Source: Pteria penguin
Taxonomy: Eukaryota > Mollusca > Bivalvia > Pterioida > Pteriidae
Reading direction: 5' to 3'
Assembly (NCBI GenBank): GCA_035048485.1
Contig: CM068588.1
Span: 27,741,118 to 27,805,117 of the forward strand
DNA: 64,000 nt
Shown: positions 39,980-52,380 of the stretch, in pieces
Layout: each line of letters starts with the position of its first letter
How positions within the stretch are numbered: position 1 is the first letter of the stretch
The notes under the pieces: model-generated
Database searches by the model: none
Seen by the model: only the letters and a program-made list of their open reading frames with translations
Told to the model about the DNA's origin: nothing
Program-made: the position numbers and the translations under genes

Positions 39980-42900
39980 ATGAGTGATATTATAAAAATT
40001 GCAACCATAAATTGCCAAGGTCTCGGTACACCATCTAAAAGGCGAGATGTTCTTAATTACTATAGAAAAAAAAATTATTCCATTGTATGTTTACAAGATA
40101 CACATTTTACGATAGAACTTGAGCCTTACATTGAAAGTCAATGGGGATATAAATGTGTATTTAACTCAAATTCAAGAGGAGTAGCTGTATTTTTCAATAA
40201 CAACTTTGAATATAAATTGCATAAAGAGAAAAAGAACACTGAAGGTAATTCAATAGCTTTAGATTTAAATATTGATGATCATAAAATTACTTTAATCAAT
40301 ATATATGGACCGAACAAAGATAGTCCAGAATTTTTTGAGAAAATTAGAGAAATTATACTTGAATTTGATAACCCCTATAATCTAATATGTGGAGACTTCA
40401 ATTTAGTTTATTAATCCAGTATTAGATACTTTGAACTATGTAAATTTAAATAATCATAATGCACGTCAGAAACTATTAGAAATTATGGAGGATTGTAAGC
40501 TCAAAGACTATTTTAGAACTTTAAATCCTGATAAAAAATTTTTTACTTGGCATAAAAAAACTCCCAAAAAACATATTAGGCTAGATATGTTTCTCCTCTC
40601 AGAAAATTTAACAAATCTTACTGAAAGTATTCATATTCATTCTGGCTATAGATCAGATCATTCCATTGTAGTTTTAGAACTTAAATTTAGCAGTTTCATC
40701 AGGGGTAAAGTTACATGGAAGTTCAATAACCAGTTGTTACATGACAAAGAATATATAGAGAAAATAAAAACAACTATTCATAATGTAAGGAATCAATATG
40801 CAAATATTCTTTACAACCAAGACAGACTTGATGAGATAGCAGAAGAACAATTTCAATTCTGTATCTCTGATAGTAGTTTTCTGGAAATGCTATTAATGGA
40901 AATTAGGGGGACTTCAATCTCACACTCAACTTACAAGAAAAAGGAAAAGAACAAAACTGAACAGAATCTCATAAAAGAAATAGAACAGTTAGAGAAAATG
41001 TCTCCACATATTAATGATACTTCTTATGATAATATTATATCTGCAACTCTTGAGGATAAAAAAGAAAACTTGGAATCAATTAGAAAACAAAAAATGAAGG
41101 GACATATGATAAGATCAAAAGCCAAATGGGTAGAGGAGGGGGAAAAACCAACAAAGTATTTTTGTAATCTGGAATCAAGGAACTATTTAAATAAAACAAT
41201 AAAAAGGGTCGAAATACATGGCAAAGGTATGATATATGAACAGAAAGAAATATTAAAGGAAACAAAAAAATTTTTATAAAAACCTTTATTCTTCACATGA
41301 AGAAGGTATTTTTGAGGTTAATTTAGAAGAAGAATTTTCGGCAATAGAAATACCAAAATTAGGAAGTGATGTTGCAAACACACTAGAAATCGAAATTGAA
41401 GAAAATGAAATATTACAAGTAATAAAATGCATGAAAAATAATAAATCTCCGGGAAGTGATGGGTTAACTGCCGAGTTTTTTTAAAATTCTTTTGGACTAA
41501 TTTGAAATAATATATAAAACGAGCAATAAATGATATATTCCATCAGAAACAACTTCCTATATCGCAGCGTTTAGGAATTATCACTTGTCTCCCAAAAGGT
41601 GATAAACCACGACACTTACTAAAGAACTGGAGACCCATAACTCTATTAAATGTTTTTATAAGATTATCTCTGGATGTATAAGTAATAGAATTAAGTCTAA
41701 ACTTAAATTTTTTAATCTCAGAAACGCAGACAGGCTTTATGAGTGGGACGATACATAGGTGAAAATACACGATTTATTTATGATTTAATGTCTTTCACTG
41801 AAGAAAATAATATGGCTGGATTGCTTGTATTAATTGATTTTGAGAAAGCATTTGATTCCATAGCATGGTCTTTTATATATAAAGTGCTTGCCTTCTTTGG
41901 GTTTGGTAAAAACTTAATTGAATGGATAAAAATTTTAAATACAAATTTGAAAGCATCTATTATTCAAGCTGGAATTCTATCTGAGTCTTTTGGTCTTTTG
42001 AAGTTAGTCGTGGCTGCCGTCAAGGGGATCCAGCTGCTCCGTATATATTTTTGTTATGCACTGAAATCTTAGCTCTATTGATAAAACAAAATTCAGATAT
42101 AAAAGGTATTATTATTAATGGAAAAGAACATAAAATTTCACAATATGCTGATGACACCTCTCTCACATTGGATGGAACAGAAAATTCATTATTTGCTGCC
42201 TTAAATACCTTAGAATATTTTGCAAGAATTTCAGGTTTAAACATTAATAGTTCAAAAACAAAGGTTATTTGGATAGGTTCAAAAAAATGTAGTAAAGATG
42301 TTTACCATCATGCTAGATGGAAGTTAGATTGGGGGTCTACTGTTTTTCATTTATTGGGGATAACTTTTTCAGTCCAGCTAGATCTAATGGTAGATTTGAA
42401 TTATCAAAGTCAAATAGCTAAAGTCAAAGCATGTATTAAACAATGGAAACGAAGAATTATAACCCCAATAGGAAGAGTAACTGTAGCAAAAACAATAGTC
42501 ATTCCAAAACTTAACCATTTATTCATTGCATTGCCATATCCTAAAAAACAACATAATAAATGATATAACAAATTATTTATTTTATTTTGTATGGGGTTCA
42601 AAATGTGATAAAATCAAGAAGGAAATTTTAAGGCAAAACAAAGAAAGAGGTGGATTGAATTTAACTAATTTAGATCTATTTATTACATCTCTGAAATGTT
42701 CATGGATAACAAGACTGTTAAAAGGGGGACAATCCTGGATGCATATGTTTGAAGCAACCTATGGCGATAAGTGTATAAGCAATATTCTGGAATTTGGGGA
42801 CTGCTATGTAGATAAGTTAATAAGTATTTCTAAAAAGAAAATTTTGGATAGACACATTTAAAGCATTACAGATTGTAATGAGAAAACAAATGACATGTGA

Positions 42901-43834
42901 AAATATTTTGTCAAATATCAGTATTGTACCTTTGTGGTTTAATTCAAAACTAAAAATTGATAATAAAACCATTTTCATAAAGAAATGGCATGAAAAGGAT
43001 ATTTGTTTGATTGGAGATTTATTGGATGATGATGGCAACATTTTGAATAAGACAGCCTTTGAAAGAAAGTTGGAAATTGCTGATATAGAGATAATGCAAT
43101 ATAATAGTACCATTACAGCCATATCAGATTTTTTAAGAGATATAAAATTTGAAAAGACTTTGTTTATAAGAAACCAATTTCCCTACATGCCTTATCATTT
43201 CAAGTGTTTCCTATTGGAAAAAAAACTTTGTAATTACATATATAATTTTCTTAATGCAATGGAAAAGACTCCCACTGCAATTATAAAATGGAATTTTGAA
43301 ATTCCAAACATCAATATTGATGTTAAAAAGGCTTTTAATATTTGTTTTAAAACAACAGATGATACATCTTTACAATGGTTACAATTCCGTATATTACACA
43401 GAATTATCCCTGTTGGAAATTACCTTTAAAAAATCAAAATGAAAAATAACGATATGTGTTCGTTTTGTGATAATGATTTAGAAACAATTACACATGTTTT
43501 TTATAGATGTCCAGTTGTGTTAGATATATGGAACAATTTGAGCTTACTTTTGTTAGAAAAAGCGAATTTTATGTTTACTTTTAATGTGTATAATACTATT
43601 TTTGGTGTTGACTTAAACATGAAGGCGTTAGATAAAATAATACTATTTACAAAACAATATATATTTAAAAATTTAAAACTTGAAAAAAATCCCAAATTTT
43701 CAAGGTTTGATCAGTCTCTTAAACTCAATGATCAAGTGTGAAAAATACATATTTTTAAAAAAAATAAAAAACTGAAAACATTTATTGAAATATGGAATGA
43801 TTTTGATAGTGTATTTGATGCCGTTAGTAGATAA
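39980..43834 (+). pseudogene. LINE ORF2: endonuclease, reverse transcriptase, zinc knuckle (frame-broken)
   Basis: Endonuclease (39980-40690): ATINCQGLGTPSKRRDV, then VCLQDTHFT (usual QETH), NLICGDFN and YRSDHSIV. Reverse transcriptase (41380-42300): NNKSPGSDGLTAEFF, PKGDKPRHLLKNWRPITLLN, GFMSGRYIGENTR, LVLIDFEKAFDSIAW and the catalytic ISQYADDTSL at about 42127-42156. The thumb and connection follow to 43430. The C-terminal knuckle is CSFCDNDLETITHVFYRC (43454-43510). Breaks include 40413, about 41484, about 41683, about 42040, 42563, about 42860 and 43427. The element is not active, but every catalytic block is recognisable, which suggests moderate age. Confidence 0.92.
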
Positions 43835-44599
43835 GTCTAATCACAAAGACAATAATGCTTTTGATAGAATTTGTCTTCAGATTACTTTAAATTGGAAAAA
43901 ATTGGTGTTTGAATTGTTGTATATTTATGTATGTTAAGTAATACCTAATGCATATTTACCTGGATGGGTGTACTACATGTATATACATTTGAAATAACCA
44001 TTATGTGCATTTATTTTTGAACATGCTTTCATAACCTCTTTTACTGAAATGATATAAAGAAATATATTGGTATATATTATAATTTATAAAGGTCTTGTAT
44101 GAGTGTGATTGTGTGTTTGTGTTTATGGATTCTTCATGTGTTTGAATTGTAAGTATCCTACTGAGATACCAAACAGTTTTTCGACTTATTTCATAATTGT
44201 AAATGTGCTTGTGTTATGTCCTTTGTAATGTGTGATATGTGTATTTCAATAATAATAATAATAAAAAAAGAAAATATGTAGACGCTAATTTCAAATAGTA
44301 ACTTGTTTTGCATTCTGTAAAAAGTATATTTTATGGAATATGCAGTGTAGAGATCCCGATGAATTAGTCAATATATTTAAGAAATAACTTATTAATTTTT
44401 CTGTCTTCACAAACAGACTGAAAAAAAAAAACTGAGGGTCAACCTTAGCGAAGCTATTTCTTAAAATTTTAAAATTTAATTTTCAATCATTAAAAACAAG
44501 AAAAATGTGAGAAAAATAATTGAAAGCAATATTACCAATATCGTTCTTTCATTTTTCTCAATTTTTCAATTTTCTGCAAAGTGTCAATAGATACATTAT

Positions 44600-46335
44600 A
44601 ATGCGCAAGCGTGGTTGCTGGAAACCTGCTATATTTTATCATCAATACAATTTGGAAACAGGGTGTAGGGTATTTTATGAGAAGACAGCGTGGTTACTGG
44701 ATACCTGCTATATTTTATGATTAGTACAATTAAGGGACACAGAGTGTGGGGTCTTTTATGAGAAGACAACATGGTTACTGGATACCTGCTATATTTTATG
44801 ATTAGTACAATTAAGGGACACAGAGTGTAAAGTATATTATGAGAAGACAACATGGTTACAGGATACCTGCTATATTTTATCATTAGTACAATTTAAGGGC
44901 ATAGAATGTGGGGTATTTTATCAGAAGACAGCGTGGTTGCTGGATACCTGCTATATTTTATCATCAGTACAATTTAAGGGCATAGAATGTGGGGTATTTT
45001 ATCAGAAGACAGCGTGGTTGCTGGATACCTGCTATATTTTATCATCAGTACAATTTAAGGGCATAGAATGTGGGGTATTTTATCAGAAGACAGCGTGGTT
45101 GCTGGATACCTGCTATATTTTATCATCAATACAATTTAGGGACACAGAGTGTGGGGTATTTTATGAGAAGACAACATGGTTACTAGATACCTGCTATATT
45201 TTATGATTAGTACAATTAAGGGACACAGAGTGTAAAGTATTTTATGAGACGACAACATGGTTACAGGATACCTGCTATATTTTATCATTAGTACAATTTA
45301 AGGGCATAGAATGTGGGGTATTTTATCAGAAGACAGCGTGGTTGCTGGATACCTGCTATATTTTATCATCAGTACAATTTAAGGGCATCGAATGTGGGGT
45401 ATTTTATCAGAAGACAGCGTGGTTGCTGGATACCTGCTATAATTTATCATCAGTACAATTTAAGGGCATAGAATGTGGGGTATTTTATCAGAAGACAGCG
45501 TGGTTGCTGGATACCTGCTATATTTTATCATCAGTGCAATTTAAGGGCATAGAATGTGGGGTATTTTATCAGAAGACAGCGTGGTTGCTGGATACCTGCT
45601 ATATTTTATCATCAGTACAATTTAAGGGCATAGAATGTGGGGTATTTTATCAAAAGACAGCGTGGTTGCTTGACACCTGCTATATTTTATCATCAGTACA
45701 ATTTAAGGGCATAGAGTGTGGGGTATTTTATTAGAAGACAACATGGTTACTGGATACCTGCTATATTTTATGATTAGTACAATTAAGGGACACAGAGTGT
45801 AAAGTATTTTATGAGAAGACAACATGGTTACAGGATACCTGCTATATTTTATCATTAGTACAATTTAAGGGCATGAGTGGGGTATTTTATCAGAAGACAG
45901 CGTGGTTGCTGGATACCTGCTATATTTTATCATCAGTACAATTTAGGGACACAGAGTGTGGGGTACTTTATGAGAAGACAAGGTGGTTGCTGGATACCTG
46001 CTATATTTTATGTTCAGTACAATTTAGAGATACAGTGTGGGGTATTTTATGAGAAGACAGCGTGGTTGATGGATACCTGCTATATTTTATCATCAGTACA
46101 ATTAAAGGACACAAAGTGTGGGGTATTTTATGAGAAGACAACATGGTTGCTGAATACCTACTATATTTTATCTTCAGTACAATTTGAGGGCGTAGAGTGT
46201 GGGGTATTTTATGAGAAGACAGCGTGGTTGCTGGATACGTGCTATATTTTATCATCAGTACAATTTAGGGACACAGAGTGTGGTGTATTTTATGAGAAGA
46301 CAGCGTGGCTGCTGGATACCGGCTATATTTTATGA
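44600..46335. repeat. 81-bp minisatellite, about 21 units
   Basis: Period of 81 bp, for example ctggatacctgctata at 44940, 45021 and 45102. There are two unit types. One has agggcatagaatgtggggta and gcgtggttgctgg; the other has agggacacagagtgtaaagt and acatggttactgg. They occur in blocks in a higher-order order. As 81 is a multiple of 3, long frames appear (27-residue period), but type-two units carry in-frame TGA, so coding is doubtful. It lies between the LINE and the left end of the DIRS element. Confidence 0.95.
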
Positions 46336-46362
46336 TTAATAGGAGTTAAAATGACAAAATGT

Positions 46363-46850
46363 AGTTAATTTTGAATATATTTATTACACAATTAAAGAAT
46401 AGTTTTACGAGTTAAGTCTTTACATCACATAGTTTGCAAATTAACGGCCACAGATAATGATACTGGGAGACCTGAAAACTGACCGCCAAGTATACAACCT
46501 ATGGTCAGGCCAGGTGTCCCTCCGGCACACTAAGGAAACAAAACACCGATCATGCAGAATGAAAAGTTGAGATCAAAAGACCACCCTTAAGTGCCCTTTA
46601 TCTACCCCCTCCCCGTCTGTAACAGATGGATGAGGCCAATCACTTCCAATCTGCACAAACTGAGTTTGCCCCATCTGGCACACGGAGGACGACATGGCAA
46701 CAATTTATTATATCCAGCCTTTTATTGACACCGTCCTGGACCTTCTACTACACGACAAGTAGGTCCCTAATAACAAACTGGGCTAAATGGGCCTTTAAAT
46801 CTATGTCTATTTCCCAGAATCACGCCAGATGCTGTGACAAAGAATAAAAC
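46363..46850 (-). repeat. DIRS split repeat B2
   Basis: About 490 bp matching 48358-48765 in the same orientation: tttgaatatatttattacac, ctgaccgccaagtatacaac, acaccgatcatgcagaatga, tatccagccttttattg, cccagaatcacgcca. A short plus-strand frame over it is not a gene. Confidence 0.88.
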
Positions 46851-47139
46851 AGCATTCATTAGTAATGCTACATTATTAAAAATGAAATAAGTATAATATC
46901 CACTAAGATTTATGAAGTTGAATTTGAATTTGATACACGATTAATTTTAAGACCGGTACACATGTTCCAAACATTATTAGGGATTCAATATTTTACAAAT
47001 ACGATAATATACTTATAAGGTGAATCCCATACACAAAGACGAGTTTAAACGTATGTATTGTTCGTAAGGCAAGCACACATAGTCTAAATGCTCTCAGATA
47101 CGTTCAGATCAGTCCAAGAGTAAGATTCATCCCATCTCT

Positions 47140-48065
47140 GAGCTCATTATTATTACTATAATTATGTTTATTCAGGCAAAGCATATAAAACAGAAGATAT
47201 TATTGCAAACATACATAAGAGGAAAATGATCAATTAGGGGTTGAATAAATAAATATAAACATACATATCATGAAAAGATCTCACAGAATTGTCACAATGT
47301 TTTCAATTGACAAATATCACATTTCCTGGATGGTATCACAATCCAGATATTATCACAGTCCTTTTACATGTATATCTCACAGTTATTACTCAATAGATAT
47401 TAAGCACTAAGTAAATAAATGAATTAAAGAGATTAATAATTAAATTATCACAAATTATAATAATGTAAAATCTTTGTCAAGTATAACCCATTAAAGCATA
47501 GGATCGCGCTTATTTCCAGTGGGGTCCTAGAAAATTTGAAATACCATTGAAATAAATCTATGATGTTAATAAAAGCTTGGGCACACGTTATGAAAAATAA
47601 ATTATCGTTTTTAAATGATATTAAAATATATAACAGTGCCTGAATAATTTAAATAGTAAAAGATTTTATAAGGCATAATATATAAAAATATGTTAAAAAA
47701 TATCTAAATATAAAAAGAAAAATCTTAAGACAAAATTTGTAATATTTATAATCATAAAAATATTTAAAATGAAATGCATTTTATAAAGATTTAAAACTTA
47801 TACTGATTTTATAAATACTTAAATAAAATATTTACATAAAAGTAATTCCCATAAATTAACTTCTTCTGTCTACGGGCTAAACCGGATAATTACTGTTTCA
47901 TTTCATTCTTAAAAGAATGTTTGGTCCTAATTGTTTTAATCTCCAACGGGAGCAAATTCCAATCTAAAATTGCACAGTAAGAAAAATTTGATTTATTATA
48001 AGATCCATCCCAAGGCACAATAAGTTCATATTATAGCCTGCTCTTCTAATATTGTCATCTCATTA
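47140..48065 (-). mobile_element. LINE 3' fragment (CR1/L2-like), minus strand
   Basis: On the minus strand, 48005-47890 reads VPWDGSYNKSNFSYC, then AILDWNLLPLEIK and SFKNEMKQ with a stop. WN-LP-eIK followed by FK--lK is the end of CR1/L2-like LINE reverse transcriptases. The AT-rich remainder down to 47140 would be the 3' UTR. It separates A2 from B2 of the DIRS element and so inserted after it. Confidence 0.7.
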
Positions 48066-48134
48066 GCAATAAATTCTACGTCCAAGGGATGGCTGGAATA
48101 GACAAAACTTCAAAACAGAATCAGGCTCTAAAAG

Positions 48135-48335
48135 AGAATGGGTGGGTGGGATTTCGCGCTTGCTTAAAATAACGCTATGACGTCATATATCATTGTTTCA
48201 CAAACACAAGTCATACAAAACGGTGTATATACCACATCATTTTTGTTACTTACATGGACAACGGGAGGTAACTCTCACTACTTTACTTGCATTAAATTGG
48301 ATTAACAGATATCACTATTGTTCCTTATTAATACG
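48135..48335 (-). repeat. DIRS split repeat A2
   Basis: Matches 52190-52380: tatgacgtcatatat, attgtttcacaaacac, gtgtatataccac, atggacaac and attaacagatat in the same order. Confidence 0.85.
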
Positions 48336-48357
48336 AGATAAAATTACACTATAGATA

Positions 48358-48765
48358 AGTTTGAATATATTTATTACACAATATATTTAATTAAGATTTT
48401 ACATCACATGGTTTGGAAGTTAACAACAACGGATAAGGATACTGTGAGACCGGAAAACTGACCGCCAAGTATACAACCTATGGGCAGGCCAGGTGTTCAG
48501 CACATGAAGGAGACAAAACACCGATCATGCAGAATGAAAAGTGAGATACTTCACCCCTTCCAATCTGCATGGACTGAGGAGTTTGTCCCCTCTGGCACAC
48601 AGAGGACGACACGACAACAATGTATTATATCCAGCCTTTTATTGGCACCGTCCGGGACCTCCTTCTGCAGGGCAGGTAGTCCCTAATAATAAACTGAGCA
48701 GGATGGGCTTATAGATCTTTATCGGTCTCCCAGAATCACGCCACATAAGCAAGTCTCTACCGACT
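48358..48765 (-). repeat. DIRS split repeat B1
   Basis: Partner of B2 (46363-46850), directly next to A2, as expected for the B1-A2 junction of PAT-like elements. Confidence 0.88.
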
Positions 48766-49384
48766 CACCCATCATTTATGATAAAGGGTATATCGTTTAA
48801 TGTGAATGCTTATTCTAATTCAATTTTAATTATTTGGATGAAAATCGAAATCTCGTAGTTGTGTGCCGTCTTAGCGGTATATTCCAACTTTTTTTTTTGG
48901 ATGACATAACACTCTTCTTTGCAAATTCAAAAATAAAGTTTTGACCTTTGATTTAATTAGTTTCCTAAATTTTTCTATCATTGCTGGCTATCTTGCGCCA
49001 TGCCCATATCACCTGGGAAGCATCATTGACCACGCAATAGTTAGATTAGGTAAAAGCTCGTGAAGACGGTGTAAACTACTTTCGATGTCATTTAGTAGGT
49101 CAAGTGATTTCTTTGATGTTAAATCATTTGATTAGAAGGTGGGCGTGTGCGAAGTAGAGAGTTAATTTCTCCATCAAATTCTGCCCATATCATACCCAAT
49201 AACCAAACCAGGAAATTTTTGCACCAAGATGTTAGAGACCAAGGGTTAAACCGCCTGACTGTGAAAGTGTATGAATTCTAGTCCAAGGGGGATTATCGAA
49301 CACCGATTATCTCGATGATCTGCTAACCTAAAATAATAACTTCAAACTTGTTAAATGTAAGAGCAGAGTAAGATGTATACATCA
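48766..49384. other. DIRS internal sequence after the recombinase
   Basis: Between the recombinase end (minus strand) and B1. No conserved domain seen. Confidence 0.45.
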
Positions 49385-49850
49385 TTAATATCTATCTAGG
49401 TTCACACATGCATAAAATAAACTGGAAAACCGTAACTGGGTTAAATTAAAAATTATTAAGAGGATGCAAAAGTACAAGGAGTAAGGATTAGCAGACCATA
49501 TGCCCCATGCCTTAATCGTTTTATCTGAGAAATCTCTTCTCGAAATGTCGGTTGCCGCACCTATCCGGAAACTGTGAAATTTATAGCAGCCAACACTAAT
49601 GTTACAAACGGTTATTTCTTTCCACAGAACGGTTTTAAAATGAAACATAGTCATAGTCAGAGATTTCCCGTGAAAATGGATGAAAAATTCTTTGTTCTGT
49701 GAGTGTGGCCGAATGCCTCGATTCATTGAGAAATACGAGCATGTTGAAGAAGGGGGGGGGGGGGACGCTTGAATTAGCTATGTTACCGACTTCCCGTGTT
49801 GGTCGGATTTTGATTTTGATTCGTATTCTTAGCGATTGCTTATATGACAA
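49385..49850 (-). pseudogene. Tyrosine recombinase of the DIRS element
   Basis: Minus strand. The C-terminal catalytic block reads FHSFRIGAATDISRR, then IKAWGIWSANPYSLYF. H-S-F-R (R about 49567-49565) gives the HxxR of the family, W in GIW follows, and Y in SLYF (about 49474-49472) is the likely nucleophile. Tyrosine recombinases replace DDE integrases in DIRS, Ngaro and PAT elements. The N-terminal part continues in a second frame to about 49850, so there is at least one frameshift. Crypton is the alternative, but the RNase H upstream favours DIRS. Confidence 0.82.
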
Positions 49851-50459
49851 TCAAATAGTTGTAACGGTCGATCGGAATCAGAATTAGCGTAAGGGGCTGA
49901 AAATTCACTTACTCTTAAAAAGATGCCAAAGAAAATGCCGTTGTGAAAAGAGACGCTTCATATGCAGACGAGCAAATAACATGGAGCGCTGTTAATTCAT
50001 CAAGCAGTGGTAGGGTGATTGGAGATCTGACATCGTCTATTCTCACTCTCTTTTGATATTTTCAAGTACTTTTGAAATTATGAACACTTTTTTCGTGTTA
50101 TCTGGCAATCCGCGTATTTTATTGAAGTAACTTAATGCAGTCAAATAGGTTGTAATTGTGAACAAGAATAGTTTTCTTATTGAAAGATATCTACGCTTAT
50201 GGGCCATGTTATTTTGAGCTTGTGATGACCTGGAAATGTATTGAAAAGGGAAAGAGCAGCCTGATTAGTATGTCAAGTCTATGGAATCATTGAGTTTTGT
50301 AGGAGGTATGGTGTTCTTGCGGTTAAATTGTCCGTATTACCTGTGGGGTGTTGATCTGCAGTGGGTGCTAATTGACGAAATATCTGCCACTGACGAGAAA
50401 AAGAATTAGCTATATCAATGTGGATACCCGGGATATGTTCTGCGGCGAAGTAGGTGCAT

Positions 50460-51000
50460 AACTTTATCTACAGAAAATTTTGCTTAATATTTGAAAAACT
50501 GCGATATTGTCAATGTGGAACAATACTTTTTGGTTGGCTAAATGTTTACCCCAAATCATTAACGCAGTAACGACTGTGAGTAACTCGAGAAAGGTTATGT
50601 TATTTAACAAAGCAGGCTAAGGGCCATTTTCCATGGGCCCAATGACCTTGGAAATAAATCCCAAAACCTTTCCCGTTTCCACCTACACTGTCGGTAAAAT
50701 TTCGATTTTGTCGCAGCTTAATCAGAAACGGTTCGGCATTTCTGTTACATCACGACAGTGTACGAGAAACTCAAGCCATGCTTTAAGCTCCTCCTTTATT
50801 GACGCCAAGACTTGTATTCTATGATGTGGTTTGTTCGCATTTGTCGAAGCATCGATTAACCTTCGTATGAAAGCCTTGCTTAGGTATATTACGTGGCATG
50901 ACAAAACGAGAGAGCCAAGACTCGAAGAAATTTTAAGTTTTGGCATTGGACCTTCGGGTTTTATTTCTTTCATGAACGATCGGTACACCAGTCCTGGCAA
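50460..51000 (-). pseudogene. RT thumb and RNase H region of the DIRS element
   Basis: Minus strand. 51000-50722 holds SSLGSLVLSCHVIYLSKAFI, then RRLIDAS, HHRIQVLASIKEELKAWLEF. 50720-50460 in another frame holds TDSVGGNGKGFGIYFQGHW, FLELLTVVTALMIWGKHL and VLFHIDNIAVFQIL. TDS, E(LL) and the IDN aspartate match RNase H catalytic positions of DIRS/Ngaro proteins. The palm domain with YxDD is absent. Confidence 0.82.
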
Positions 51001-51099
51001 TTGACAAACCTACTCAAATGCTTGCATTAGGTTTGACATTGGGCTGAATTGGGATGTCCGCCAAGGAGGTAGTAATCGAGATAGTAAATAATAGTTTGA

Positions 51100-51912
51100 T
51101 CCGCATTTGCTACATTTGTGCGGGAAGGTGCATCTCGGAAATGTACATTTTTCCGCGATTGAAACCCCAGCAAGTTTTGATGTTAGACTCGAACCTTTTT
51201 GCATGATTTTCGTCCCTTGGATTTGACGAGGGATTTGGTGTAGTTTCGTTTTAAAACCTAGTCATGCAAAGCAACCAGAGCTCAGTATCCACTATTCCCC
51301 AAGATGTATGGGGATAATTAGCTCTTTTAAGATGAAATTGTTCGTTATATTTCACCCATGCGGACAGCGAAGGTGCCCTACTTGCGGCAAGTCTTATGTT
51401 ACGCATGTATTTTAACATCTCCTGAATGCGTGCTGGGTGTTTCTCAAGAAAATGGCCCATAAAAACTATGAAGGCAGAAGTCCACGTGTGCATGTTGTAC
51501 AGTGGCTTAATGAGGTTTTGTTTAGGTTTTTTTTTATAGTTTCCCATCCTTCAGGATAATGCCTCCACTCAGCTCCAATTCAGAATATAAGTCGCAAGCT
51601 AATTATAGAAAAATGAAAAAATCAACAAATTTGCTCTTTAAGCTTTATAGGGACATGATCACCCTCTTTATCGAAGATGTAATGTAGCATTGGAGGGTCA
51701 CTGTCCACGTGGACCGACTGCAATCCTTGGTTTGATTGTACATGCAATAACGGGAACAAAGAATTATTACCTTCATGAACTGGCGGTGCCACTGGCATGG
51801 TTGCAAAGTCAATTGTTAGAGGTTGTCCGGATGATGGCATCAGGGAGTTTAAAGTAGGATTACACATATTTGGTGTTCCAGGGGTGTGGTTGGAGGCGGT
51901 CATAGTAACCAA
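51100..51912 (-). pseudogene. Gag region of the DIRS element
   Basis: Minus strand frames 51912-51622, 51547-51251 and 51204-51010. The middle frame (WTSAFIVFMGHFLEKHPARI, then WVKYNEQFHLKRA) is the alpha-helical gag typical of these elements. The last has a zinc knuckle CTFPRCTFPHKCSKCG (51147-51101; C-x4-C-x3-H-x-C-x2-C). Reading frames are broken. Confidence 0.75.
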
Positions 51913-52189
51913 TGTAGGCAGGGGGTTGTCCTAGGGATGGGGATTCGAGACAGATGGATTGCCTGTGTGGGCGGTTCTGTCGATACCGATGTACTAGATT
52001 TCAAAAAACGACGGTGAAGTTTTGGTTCCTCAGCCGTTTCTCATCATTTGGTCGGATTCCGTCATTTTCTAAAACCAGCAACACGGTGTGGTTTCCCATG
52101 GCAAACAGTAACGATTTTTTTTATTTTTAGCTGTATAGTACGTGTAACAGAAAAGTGTCGAAAATAAATCTACGAGTCAAAAGGCAAAC

Positions 52190-52380
52190 GGTTGGCGCTC
52201 GCTCAAAATTATTGTCAGGAATAAAACAGTAGACGGTATGACGTCATATATAATTGTTTCACAAACACCAATAAAACAACAGTGTATATACCACGGCATT
52301 TATGTTGCCTAAATGGACAACAAGGGATATCTCTCACTATTTTACTCGCATTAAATCGAATTAACAGATATTTATGTTAA
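52190..52380 (-). repeat. DIRS split repeat A1
   Basis: Matches A2 at 48135-48335. It forms the 5' end of the element on the minus strand. Confidence 0.85.

Larger units (their letters stand above)
37946..44274 (+). mobile_element. Full-length L1/Tx1-like LINE, 13-bp target duplication
   Basis: Flanked by TATGTAGACGCTA at 37933-37945 and 44275-44287. Order: short 5' UTR (37946-38113) with CACGTG, ORF1 (38114-39336), spacer, ORF2 (39980-43834), and a 3' end of AAT units and A runs (44249-44274). ORF2 carries an APE-type endonuclease, reverse transcriptase and a C-terminal zinc knuckle, the L1/Tx1 layout. Several single-base frameshifts and stops make it inactive, but the ends are complete. 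It lies 600 bp after copy C. Confidence 0.93.
46363..52380 (-). mobile_element. DIRS/PAT-like tyrosine-recombinase retroelement (RT core deleted)
   Basis: On the minus strand: repeat A1 (52380-52190), gag (51912-51100), RT remnant and RNase H (51000-50460), tyrosine recombinase (about 49850-49385), B1 (48765-48358), A2 (48335-48135), then B2 (46850-46363). The A1-ORFs-B1-A2-B2 split direct repeat is the signature of PAT/Ngaro-type DIRS elements. The reverse transcriptase core is missing between the gag zinc knuckle and the thumb/RNase H region, and frames are broken. A second LINE is inserted between A2 and B2. Confidence 0.8.

Noticed and set aside
44600..46335. CRISPR-like array or repeat protein
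   Set aside because: 81-bp units have no spacer structure, the genome is eukaryotic, and one unit type carries in-frame stops.
50633..50824. Plus-strand 63-residue frame
   Set aside because: Antisense shadow of the DIRS RNase H region on the minus strand.
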